From: Archegozetes longisetosus
Taxonomy: Eukaryota; Arthropoda; Arachnida; Sarcoptiformes; Trhypochthoniidae
Length of the DNA: 64,000 nucleotides
Direction: 5' to 3'
Assembly: GCA_018873245.2 (NCBI GenBank)
Contig: JAEMBT020000009.1
Coordinates: forward strand, 8,201,288-8,265,287
Under the pieces are notes generated by a model that did not search any database, was not told the origin of the DNA, and was given only the letters and a program-made list of their open reading frames with translations. Position 1 is the stretch's first letter, and each line of letters opens with the position of its first letter. The position numbers and the translations under genes were made by a program. Positions 13,405 to 24,329 of the stretch are shown here, in pieces.

Positions 13405-14150
13405 GCTGGCTATAATTGTTGAGTTAAATAATTTGTTTAGAAATGAAGTGTATAATGGAACAAAGAGATGACTAAATAATATTTGTTATAAACTACAATT
13501 GAATAATGAGTTTTATGTGACATCTATAGTCAATGTGGTTAACATTATTCTATATTTGATAATATGAAGAAATTGATTGACATAATCTAGATTTCATTTC
13601 AACATATCAGGTGGCTATATTTTAGGTTTCTAGAGCTTTGAGCATTCCATAAATCATTTATAGTTGAAATATATTTGAAACACTATTCACATGATAGCTC
13701 TCTTTTCATTCATGATTTTAGTTCAAATAATTTTTTGCACTCCTGAAATCACATTTAAATTATATAGTTTTGGGATTATATGAAAGTAAGTTATTTTCTC
13801 CAAAATCTGCTAATTCGATTGTACGTTTAAAAGAAATTTTGGATCAAAATCATGAATATAAAGAGAGTTCATAAAATATATTTCTAATTAAGGTTACATT
13901 GCTTACGAAAATCGAAATTTTTTTAGATTATTTTAAAATATTTTTTCTGAAATATTTTGGATTATTCTAATACTGTTGTGATTTAATTAAATGGAATTTA
14001 ATCAGATGAAATTTAATAACACTTGCTGCATAAACTAATGTTGTAAAACAATAATCTCATTTTACTATTTATTACCTATAATTTTGATAAATCTCTGACT
14101 ACAGATACTGACTGACTGTGTCTAATACACCAAAAATTAAGGGGTAGTTA
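13405..14150. repeat. Segmental duplication block upstream of esterase gene 3
   Basis: About 745 bases, nearly identical to 22650-23390 (upstream of gene 4) and similar to 30003-30990 (upstream of gene 5). It includes the uninterrupted TTTATTAC site (14068-14075) into which a hAT-type MITE has jumped in the gene 5 copy. Non-coding. Confidence 0.85.
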
Positions 14151-14393
14151 GTCAAACAATTGCTCTTAGTAACTAATAAATGTAAGCCAAGTTTTGAAAT
14201 TAAAAATAATGAGTCAATTTTTACAGTATAGAAACTTAATTAGCAATCCCTTAGAAAAATGACGCTTTTTTGAAGGCCGCTTCTATTTTCAAGCAAATAA
14301 TCCTTTTGCTGATGATACAGTTAAATTATTATAAAAGTCTGTGTTCAGTATATTTTACTACTAAAGATTAAAATGTCTCAAAATAGAGTAAAG

Positions 14394-15143
14394 AGGTTGT
14401 CCAGACATCCATAGTGATTTGGCATCCGGTCGAGTCGAGACCTGCCGACTTTACCAACACATAAAGGTGGTCAACTGAAGTATAATGGCACCCTCAAGTC
14501 TTTTCATATCACATGGCAAAGGGTCTAAAAACCCGAAAAACCTTAAAACTTTGAGAGCTAATAACTCAAAAAGTATTAAACATAGAATCATGAGATTTGG
14601 TATGTTTAGTCATAGAAACCAAGTCTATTCAACAGTTGAATAAAAGTTACGCTTTGTTATTATTAAGTAAGTTCTAAAAATTTAAAATCTTCAATCGCTA
14701 ATCTAAGTTCTTAACACAAATTGATCGGGGTTGTCCATTATTGAATTTAAAGAAGCACATAACATAGTATGAAAATACAAAAAGTTCTAGTCCGATTTCT
14801 TTGTGTTAAGGGTCCAAAATAGGCAAAAACTTCTTTCATATGTAATTTAAGCCGTTTTTAGGCTGTAACTTTTAAACTATCATTTGATTTCAATAGTACC
14901 TACAAGACTTAGTTTGATGAGAGTTTTCTAATGATATATAACTCATGAGGGTTTACAAAGATGTAACACACTTCCGCCTATACGGCAATGTTAACGGTTT
15001 TTTGCCTATAAATTTTAAACCTATAGACTGATTTTAATGTGACCAGTAATGCTATTACTCAGATTTACGAGAACTTTCGATTGATATATAACATGATATA
15101 TTTCACAGAGTGCCAACTCCCCATAGGATCTCCGGACAACCTC
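14394..15143. mobile_element. Spy-like non-autonomous DNA transposon (no target duplication)
   Basis: Element of 750 bases with 18-base inverted termini, GAGGTTGTCC-A/G-GA-C/G-ATCC (two mismatches). It is flanked by AAA on the left (14391-14393) and TTT on the right. Removing it exactly restores the GTAAATTTTGAG seen at the paralogous site near 31266, so there is no target duplication. Insertion between AAA and TTT without duplication is the published behaviour of Spy elements (PHIS group). No transposase frame is present inside. Confidence 0.7.
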
Positions 15144-15560
15144 TTTTGAGCTAAATTTCATTGGAAAATTCTTGAGACACTTCTAAAGGTTGCATGTCAA
15201 ATTAAGCATCTCTTTGTTCAATTAACTTTTTATAGAGTTAACGCTAAAAATTAACTTCAGAAAGATAGTTTTTCAAATGAGAGATATTTTGTTACAGATT
15301 TATAAATTTTATAGTATTAGTACATTTTATTAAATGTATTAAGTGTTTTGAAACGCAAAATCGATTTGATTTATGATGTTTTAAATTATTCTCAATTATT
15401 TTTAAATTTACTAAAGCATTAACCTAAAATAAGTCTTTATTAATTAACAAATCCAGTTGTGTACTAGTGATATAGTAAATAATCATTTGTTCACATCTCA
15501 TTAACGAACACATTTTTGCCAAGTGCTTAAAAGTCAACTGCTATTTTCAAATGGGATAAG

Positions 15561-15568
15561 TATAAAAG
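15561..15568 (+). promoter_or_regulatory. TATA box of esterase gene 3
   Basis: TATAAAAG lies 86 bases before the ATG at 15647. In the otherwise near-identical gene 5 promoter this position is TATTAAAG (31704). Confidence 0.5.
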
Positions 15569-15646
15569 CTTTAGAATTTCGAATTGGTACCAAACTGAAC
15601 TCATCTAGTAGGCTTTCATTTTAAGATATCTACTAAGTATTCGTAA

Positions 15647-18600
15647 ATGATTAAATCGAAATTATACCTTTCCTTTCTAACTAAAATTTTTTACTGCCTC
15701 TGTATTACGGGTGTTTGCGGTATTTATACAATATATAATATATTAAAATACCCTCATTACTTAAAAAATAAAATCACCGTATTTATTACTCAGGACGAAT
15801 ATCAAGTGATTGTTCATCGATTGTGGTTTCAGGAATCGTCACTTACAGAGGATGTAAGCAATCTGTTCGAACTAAAAGTTTGTCTAATCCGACGAGTAAA
15901 AGAAAAACTATTTATACATTTAAGGTATTTGAATCTATTAAAGTGGTGCATATTCTAAAATTAAAGAACTTATTGAAATGAGCTCATTCATTGGTCATTA
16001 GACTCAAGAGAAAATCAGATTTAGATTTATTTGAAACTCGTTGAATAATTAAAATAATTTTGCGAAGATATTTTCGCACCTAATAGTATTACTTTTCTGT
16101 CAATTTGTTTCTAAAGGGTATTCCATTTGGCGAATCACCTACTGGTCAGTTGAGATTCAAAAAAACAGTACCGAAAATATATTCAAGACCAACATCTATA
16201 GATGCAACAAATTATCGTAATCCATGTATACCACTCGTACCTTTGAACTTTCCATTTCCTTCAGGAACTCCTTCAGAAGATTGTCTGTTTCTCAATATAT
16301 GGACTCCAACTCTAAGTAATTCTACTAATCTGCCAGTCATGTTTTGGATACATGGCGGAGCGTTTGCTATAGGATCTGGAAGTGAATTAGTATTGACGAC
16401 ATTTAGTCTGAGTAATATGTACGAAGGGACTCAGTTATCCTTAAGAGATGTTGTAGTGGTAACTATTAATTATCGTTTGGGTGTTTTCGGATTCTTATTT
16501 GGTAATAGTTCTGAAGCTCCGGGAAATGTTGGTTTATGGGATCAGGCTACAGCTCTTAACTGGACTCGAAATAATATTAAGAATTTTGGTGGAAATCCAG
16601 ATAATATCTTAATTTTTGGAGAAAGTGCGGGAAGTATTTCCATTAGTAATCATATTGTGTCAAATGTTACCCGAAACATGTTCAAGAAAGCTATTATGCA
16701 ATCAGGTATTTATGTGAAAGTTTCTGAGAAGAATTTGATCTTCATAGTTCTAAGAAATTAACTATTGAAAATCGAAACTATTAGGTCGAACCAAAAGTTC
16801 CTGCCAATCCTTTTTATTCCTTGTTTATAAGGATATTTCTCAAGATTCTTATTAAATAATATTCACTTATGTATTTACTACGTAATAGTGAAGTTTCACA
16901 TAGTTATCATTATTATTTTGATTTTAGTACTGGGAAATGTTTTTTGACAAAACTTTCTGAAAGTGTAACATAGCAACATTAGAAGTGAAAAATAAATGCA
17001 TTATATGTTATCGGGGGATACGCCAAGTAAAATCGCAAATCGACCTTGGATGCAATAGCTTGCATAAGAGTCTAAAATAAAAAAAGCACTTTTTTAAGGA
17101 CTTTTGAAGGAAACTCGTATGCTAAAATTCGGGGTGATTAACAAGAATCAAGAATCTTTAGTATTATCTTGTTGCCTGACCCCTGGTGAACGATCTTAAT
17201 TATAGGTGGATAACATGTTCATCTGATGATAAAGACCAACCTTTAGTATCTTTTACTGTTTTTGAAATATTTGTAAAATAAAGTTGGCAAAGACCTGGTT
17301 CGACCTAATATATCAAAAAAGAGTTTTGATATATTAGCAACTATAAGTGCGAATAATCAATAGAAATTCAACAATAAAGATGATTCCCATTTTGACTTCT
17401 TATGACACCTGTCATTCAGTAAACCCCACTGAGTAATATTTATTGAACTGTATTTTTACCAGAGTTTGTACATCGTCATTAGTGCTAGATTGTTTCAAGT
17501 GCATATATTAAGTAAGGTGCTTTAAATTTTATCTTCCAACTTCTAACTTTCGTATGACATGCAATGTAGCCCTACTGCGAGATCACCGCTTTGTGATTGT
17601 GGGAGGCAAAGTGCAATATTTTGAGGAATCAAGTATGTAGTCATACTGCGGTTCTGTGATATCTCGGAATTAGCAATTTCAAGTCCGCGTTACAGAATCA
17701 ACAAACTCACTGAATGAGCTTCTTGTAAATCTTGCATCCGAAAGTACACTGACAGCAACTTCAACAGCGAATGAGTTATTTTTACAGTATATTGCCAGTT
17801 CTTATTTAAATTGATATTATATTTTATGCTTATTTTATTTATTTTACTTTTACATAGTTAAGGGGGTCAGGGTTGGTGAGATGGCAATATATTTTTAATC
17901 TATATTATGTAATTATGAAAGCATTATTTCAAAAATATTCTTAAAGTAATTATTATCTACTCTATCTTAAAAGATGAGCATATTGGACATCTATATTTAT
18001 ATATCTACAATCCAATTAGATGAATTACGGTGCGGAGTAGCAAAGAACCAGAATACTTATACTTTGAGCTTTCTCCTTTTTCAATTAGTTAGTTGTCACC
18101 TAGTCAAATTTCGTTTAGTCAATTGTTGCTATAAGACTCTTATAAGTATTAAACCCTTTGTTTGTGGGTTCTATCTGTCTATCTATCTGTCTTTCTTTCT
18201 CTCTTTCTATCGCCTGGTATGCGGTAACGTAAATTTAATCTCACAATTTATTTTATAAAACCCAACAACACATAAAGCTGAAATTTGCCAATCTGTACTT
18301 ATTTCGAGCCCAAATATTCATGATTCTATTGGAGATAATCAAATTGAGAAGTGTTGCCACGATAGTCTTTACAAAAATTTATGAAGTGTACAATAAATTT
18401 ATCTTATACCTCGTAGGTTCTGCTTATCACAAAATAGTATCAAGAGATAAGTATTATTCTTATGATTTGGCCCGAAGATTTGCATCAAATTCTTCAATAT
18501 CTAAAACAGGTCGATGTGATGATAATAGGAATTGGATCGCTTGTTTGCGAACAAAGACTGCATCAGAACTATTAGCTGCTCAAGCAACTGCCATATCGTG

Positions 18601-19540
18601 GAATCCAAGTAAACCATATTGGAACAGCTGGCTCTTTCCCTTTGTTCCAATGTTCGGGGATGAATTCATGCCGATATCTATTCCTCAGGCGGTGAAAGAA
18701 GGAAATTTCAAATTAGATTTGAATTTGTTTATAGGACACAATGAAATGGAAGGTGCAATAATTACGGAAGTCCTACAACTTGCAGTAGGATTATCATCCA
18801 GATATGTTACAAACATTCAAACACCTATTCCTAATAAAGATATAGTGTTCAGTGATATTAAGAATCGTTTTATCGACAATAACACGATTGGGGTATTGAT
18901 TGCTCAAAAATATACAGAGGGTTTTACTGATACATCAGTCTTGAGAAATCCAAACCCTATTCGAAGATCTGCTGTTTATGCGCTTGGAGATTATTTCTTA
19001 GTTTGTCCAACAATTCTGTTTGGAGGTTATATCAGTAAAAGCTCTAATTTTAAAGGAAAAGTATTTCAGTATAGATTAACTTATGGTCACAGTCAGTCTA
19101 TAAGCCATTCAAGTAAATGGGCAAATGTGACACATGCCGACGACCTTTCACTTACCTTTGGTTTGCCGTTTAAACCTCTGGAAAAATTGACTTGGAATCG
19201 TAGTGACAGGAAATTGAGTAGAATAATGATGGATATTTGGACACATTTTGCGAAATATGAGTCAGTATGATATGAATCTGTTTTATACAATAAACTCATA
19301 CAACAATCATTAAATATTTTTTACAGTAAACTTCCAAAAGTTAATGGAAATGATTGGCCTCCTTACAGTCTTAATAATGATAATAGTGTAAATGCAATTT
19401 ATGTGGAATTACATCCAGCAGGTAATAGATTTGGAAGAATTTTCACTAATGCTTATGATGGTAAAGATGATGGATTCAACCCCTCCGTTATAGGAAATTG
19501 TTTTAATTTCTGGGATGAGATTATAAGAGGACAATTTTGA
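15647..19540 (+). CDS. Carboxylesterase/cholinesterase-like, gene 3
   Basis: Secreted type-B carboxylesterase; substrate unknown. Exons 15647-15719, 15833-15924, 16117-16705, 18417-19260 and 19327-19540 join in phase to 603 residues. Exon 1 encodes a hydrophobic signal peptide. The 113-base intron 1 was chosen because splicing gives GIVTYRG, the usual first strand of the family, running into TIYTFKGIPFGESPTG. Ser in GESAG is near residue 225, Glu in HNEMEGA near 362 and His in THADD near 490. The oxyanion motif is HGGAF, not HGGGF, a change expected to alter acyl-pocket geometry. Intron 3 (16706-18416) holds a mariner-type MITE and a degenerate repeat. Exons 1-2 are protein-identical to those of gene 5, and the first half of exon 4 is identical to that of gene 4. 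Confidence 0.87.
16784..17305. mobile_element. Mariner-type MITE in intron 3 of esterase gene 3
   Basis: With the TA target the ends read TTAGGTCGAACCAAAAGTTC and, inverted, TTAGGTCGAACCAGGTCTTT, the TTAGGT...AAAAGT style of mariner termini. The element lies between TA dinucleotides at 16782 and 17306. It is 522 bases long, has no transposase frame, and is missing from the same intron of genes 4 and 5, so it inserted after they separated. Confidence 0.75.
18168..18212. repeat. TCTA/TCTG/TTTC microsatellite
   Basis: Imperfect run of TCTATCTG and CTTT units near the 3' end of intron 3 of esterase gene 3. The paralogous run in gene 4 is at about 26716-26752. Confidence 0.7.
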
Positions 19541-21439
19541 CGAGATTAAAATTTTCTAATGCATTATTTGTTAATCAAATAATTTATCATTATAAATTTA
19601 AAATTTTGCGTAAAAATTGGGTTAATCATTTAGCTTTAGTCTAAAGTTTTATTTTTTCGACTAGAAACTTTTTTATATTAAAATTTCTCTTAGAATAAAA
19701 TCATGGAATAAATGAATTTTTTTAATGCAATTGTACATACCTTTATAATACATTCTTTGCGTTAGTATTTCCCTTGATTCTGTCTAAATCGTGCTCACTT
19801 TCACAATTAGATTCATGAAAATAATACAAGCATAACTCAGAGTTAAAGATAAAGATAAACAAAGTTCAATTCAGTATACTTAAGAGTTACAAAGAGCTAT
19901 ACATATATAGTTTAAGATTAAAATGTTTCTATTAAATATTTTTAATCCCTGATTAGGACTCAAATATGAAATCAAGTATCCAAAAATTAAGGTAAGAGCT
20001 TAACTTTAAGCTGATGTCTGATCACCGATTATTGAGTGACTAGTCAATCAGTACTAACCATTAGCCTTCGCAACTCATCAATTGTTACCCATGTTTTATT
20101 ACTAATTGAAAATTCATCAAATATTTCTCTTTATTCCTGAACCCGGTCTTTTTGTCTTCTATAGCTCTTATCCTCATAGTATAGTCAGAAAAGCTTGCAA
20201 AATTGCATATTTCAGCTGTGTTTACTCGAGAATTCTAGCCTTTGCCGCCCTTTCAATTACTTAGAATAAAACTATAAAACATGTGTTTATAATGAATAAA
20301 AAACTGTATTCTAAACATGAATTTAAGTACAGACTTATAGTAAATTATCTATAAACTAATAAATTTATACAATTGATGGTAGAATTCTAGTCTTGATTCT
20401 GAGAATCATTTTAACAGTGCATTTTTAAAGATAAGAATTTTAGAATAATATGTAAGATCAACCCTTCGCCACAACTGTGGGGTAAAATGTTTCCAGGTTT
20501 GACTTTAAAAGTCTCGCTAAAAGCAATAAAATGTCGTAGTCTCTTGAGAATTTAGGTATTTCTCAGTCATATATCTGGCTTTGAATGACAAAAAATCTTG
20601 TTAATTTAGGCTTATAATTTTATTTAAAAAACTTTTTGGCGGCATGTCTCGCTGAGGACAGAAACCTGCCTTAACATCGCAGTGCTGTGATGTCGCTACT
20701 AGTAATTTGAACCACTGATGACACTGTAGCAGATAACTCTAGAATGTTGCTCAAAATGGGTTCCATGTCAATTGAGCCGAAGACAATTGAGCTTCGACAG
20801 TCAAGCTCGGACAATTAAGCTGAAGACAATTGAGCTTTGCGACATTTGAGCCTGTGAATAATTGAGCTTTGTGTCATTTGAGCCTCATTTTATAAGGTCG
20901 AAATCCACTCTTATGCAGATCACGACAGTACAGAGATGTGTTGTGTACTGTCGATTGACACGACACTCCTTCAGTGAAGTTTTCAGACTATTAGTGGTTT
21001 CATAACGCAAACCAATATACTAAATATTCTAGCAATTTGTTAGTTCACATGCTCGTGCATATTTTAGTATATTTCCGATTATTAATAAGTTCATATGAAG
21101 TCTATATAAGTTGTGACCGTCAATGATTCAATCAGTTACTCTATAAGTGGCTGTTAGTACAGTCTTAACATTGATTAGTTTTTAATATATATAAAAGGCA
21201 TTGTAAAATGTGTAAGGATATTGTATTTTATTTTGTTTTAAGTTTGAAAATATAATTTTATTTGTTGTTGACTGCTTTAGATCTATTGTTCTAATGCTGT
21301 TAAACTTTATTTTAGATGTATATAATGAATAAACATTAAGATGATAGGGCTATTGACAACAAAACGATTAGACTTTTGGACGACTTTAAAAGCTTAATCC
21401 GTCGCCCCAACTCCAATAATCCAAATACTCAGACCCTTC
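19541..21439. other. Intergenic with a 15-base tandem repeat patch
   Basis: 3' flank of esterase gene 3. At about 20770-20890 there are eight degenerate units of about 15 bases built on GACAATTGAGCT (variants TTGAGCC, TCAAGCTC, TTAAGCTG). A segment at 20640-20720 resembles a repeat in the esterase introns (17560-17690, 26100-26230), with shared GTGCTGTGAT and CAATTT/TAATTTGAA parts. No gene seen. Confidence 0.55.
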
Positions 21440-21454
21440 TTACAATTTTATTTG

Positions 21455-21791
21455 TCTGTTGTCTGTTGTTGTTTCCCCCTGCACAGCCCACAACTAAGGC
21501 CAGGGGTCGCCGCTTTTACTCAGTGGTATCGCAGCGAGGATAGTGTCACAGTTTTAAGAGGACACACCTGAGCCCTCCGAGTCTGTCGTCTGGTGGTCTC
21601 AGAGACCAGACTCTACCGAGTAACGTCCCTCGGTTTGGGACCGCGGTCGTCGAAGATCTCCCTGAGTCTTCTCTTCCCTCCCGGCCCAGTGTTACCTGGG
21701 TAGAAGGAAGCAGTACGCCACAGCAGGATTCGAACCCGCTCCCCAAGGGTTGCTCTGTCGGTGTTTTGACCACTACGCCAACAGACTTGGG
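21455..21791 (-). mobile_element. tRNA-derived SINE with 15-bp target duplication
   Basis: A GC-rich island in AT-rich DNA. On the minus strand it has a perfect A box TGGCGTAGTGG (21780-21770) and a perfect B box GGTTCGAATCC (21736-21726). A tRNA-unrelated body follows, with a CAACAACAGACAACAG tail. TTACAATTTTATTTG occurs on both sides (21440-21454 and 21792-21806), a typical LINE-mediated target duplication. It is not a working tRNA gene, because the sequences that would form the acceptor stem do not pair. Confidence 0.9.
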
Positions 21792-21889
21792 TTACAATTT
21801 TATTTGAAATACCAATAAATAAGTAAATATATGTTAAGTATAGAGAAGGAATGTAATAGTTTAGAAGTTCAATACACTTCAACCTTTAC

Positions 21890-23390
21890 ACATACAACTA
21901 ATAAAATACGTTGAATATAATGTTCTGTATGGAGTTCAATATTTTTTTTTAATAGAACATCAAAATATCAATGGTTTTTATTACAATGACACATGAAATG
22001 ATAGCATGTAAGGAGTCGAAAATAGTACCGTCGACAGATAAAAGTTATGTATTTGTCATCACTAAAGATGCAGAAGAGTTGATAAACCTAAGGGCTCAAC
22101 AACTCATTGAGATCTGTATTACGTTTAGTGATATTAATCGATAAACGAATACTTAAAAGATTATTTTAAAACTTTGATAAAATAGAATTTGACTCATCTT
22201 TGTATTAAGTTAGTTGAGTCAATGCCACATTGGTTACAAGAAGTGATAGCTCGAGAGGACAGTCAAACTCATCATTAAAATTATTTAAATTAAATCACAG
22301 TTGACTGTTGAACTATTTTGATTGAAATAGTTTGATATATTTTATCAGTAGCTTTCATTCTATGACTTATTGCATTTCTTATGAATATCAAATGAACTGA
22401 TTTCAGTTACGAATAACATTATTACTTATATTATGCTTTTCAATTACTGAGTAATTTCATAATTTGACTCTATAAACTTATAGTTTCAATTTCTGTCTCG
22501 TCCCTCTTATCTTATCCAAACGCATCAGAGATTAATCCGGGATCTACGCATAACTTTTTTCGACCGACTGTACTTCCCCTCACCTGAACTGAAATACAAA
22601 GCTTAGACTTTAGAACTAAATGTAAGAAAATTTTAAGATATGAAAATAGGCTGTAATTGTTGAGTTAAATAATTTGTTTAGAAATGAAGTATATAATGGA
22701 ACAAAGAGATGACTAAATAACATTTGTTATAAACTACAATTGAATAATGAGTTTTATGTGATATCTATAGTCAATGTGGTTAACATTATTCTATATTTGA
22801 TAATATGAAGAAATTGATTGACATAATCTAGATTTCATTTCAACATATCAGGTGGCTATATTTTAGGTTTCTAGAGCTTTGAGCATTCCATAAATCATTT
22901 ATAGTTGAAATATATTTGAAACACTATTCACATGATAGCTCTCTTTTCATTCATGATTTTAGTTCAAATAATTTTTTGCACTCCTGAAATCACATTTAAA
23001 TTATATAGTTTTGGGATTATATGAAAGTAAATGATTTTCTCCAAAATCTGCTAATTCGATTGTACGTTTAATAGAAATTTTGGATCAAAATCATGAATAT
23101 AAAGAGAGTTCATAAAATACATTTCTAATTAAGGTTACATTGCTTACGAAAATCGAAATTTTTTTAGATTATTTTAAAATATTTTTTCTGAAATATTTTG
23201 GATTATTCTAATACTGTTGTGATTTAATTAAATGGAATTTAATCAGATGAAATTTAATAACACTTGCTGCATAAACTAATGTTGTAAAACAATAATCTCA
23301 TTTTACTATTTATTACCTATAATTTTGATAAATCTCTGACTACAGATACTGACTGACTGTGTCTAATACACCAAAAATTAAGGGATTTCT
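21890..23390. repeat. Segmental duplication block upstream of esterase gene 4
   Basis: 21890-22650 is nearly identical to 29240-30003, and 22650-23390 is nearly identical to 13405-14150. It is the 5' spacer of the esterase unit. It keeps the empty TTTATTAC site (23309-23316) of the hAT-type MITE found at 30653. Non-coding. Confidence 0.85.
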
Positions 23391-23594
23391 CAAAATTTTG
23401 AGCTAAATTTAATTGGAAAATTCTTGAGACACTTCTAAAGGTTACAAGCAAAATTAAGCATCTCTTTGTTCAATCAACGTTTTGTAGAGTTAACGCTAAA
23501 CATGAATTTCAGAAAGATAGTTTTTCAAATAAGAGATATTTTGTTACACATTTATAAATTTTATAGTATTATTACGTTTTATTAAATGCATTAA

Positions 23595-23998
23595 CCTTAG
23601 AACAGTATTTCATGAGTCAAATTGACCCAAAGGTCTATAAAAACTGTTATAATTATTTAATGCAATTTCCAATGTTAATAAAACTGATAGTATTTTCAGA
23701 TGAGTATATTTAGATCGTATTAAGCAATAAATTAATCATTTACAAATTTTATATTTAAATTGAATCATTTTTAAAGTTAGTTCTATTTGAGTTTAGCCCG
23801 TAAATTCGTATGTGAAATAAGTTTTCACTCAAACCTTAAACTGATTACGTCAACGATGACGACACTAATAAAGTACAAAACACGCTAACTGTTATGCATC
23901 CAAAACCTCACGATGACATACTTTTCCAAATCAATCGATGAGTCAAAAAGACCCTATTTTACTGAAATCATCATGAAAATCATTTTACTGTTTAAGGG
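23595..23998. mobile_element. piggyBac-type MITE with TTAA target
   Basis: 404 bases between TTAA (23591-23594) and TTAA (23999-24002). The ends are CCTTAGAACAGTA and, inverted, CCCTTAAACAGTA. Inside are GAGTCAAATTGACCC and GAGTCAAAAAGACCC blocks, as often seen in piggyBac relatives. The paralogous place upstream of genes 3 and 5 reads ATTAAGTGTTTTG without the element. Confidence 0.82.
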
Positions 23999-24229
23999 TT
24001 AAGTGTTTTGAAACAGAATCAATTTGATTTAAGATATCAATGCGAAAGATGTTTTAAATTATTTCCAATTATTTTTAAGTTTACTAGAGCATTAACCTAA
24101 AATAAGGTTTTATTAATTAACAAATCCAGTTGTGTACTAGTGATATAGTAAATGATCGTTTGTTCATACCTTATTAAAATACATTTTGAAAAGTGTTTAA
24201 ACGTGAACAGCCATTCTCAAAAGTAAAAC

Positions 24230-24237
24230 TATAAAAC
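24230..24237 (+). promoter_or_regulatory. TATA box of esterase gene 4
   Basis: TATAAAAC lies 100 bases before the ATG at 24330, in a promoter block closely similar to that of gene 2. Confidence 0.45.
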
Positions 24238-24329
24238 CGTTAGAATTTTGAATTGATGTAAAAGTGAAAAATTTGCCTGTTGCTCTTCTAACGTGCTTCT
24301 ATTTTAAAATTTCTATCAAGTGTTAGAGA

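Noticed and set aside
15720-15958. Reading straight through intron 1 of esterase gene 3 (and gene 5) as a 103-residue protein
   Set aside because: That frame has no esterase similarity after the signal peptide. Splicing to 15833 gives GIVTYRG...TIYTFKG, which joins the conserved GIPFGESPTG in phase, and the same splice works in all five genes.
18320-18416. Upstream extension of esterase exon 4 (genes 3 and 4) as a separate start
   Set aside because: It lies before the CGTAG acceptor, has no homology in other copies, and the acceptor gives the in-phase joint QSG-SAYHK.
21720-21800. Functional tRNA gene on the minus strand
   Set aside because: The A and B boxes are perfect, but the acceptor-stem halves do not pair and the unit carries a SINE body and target duplication.
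21546-21882. Two minus-strand open frames in the GC-rich island
   Set aside because: They fall on a tRNA-derived SINE and its flank; the lack of stops is an effect of high GC.
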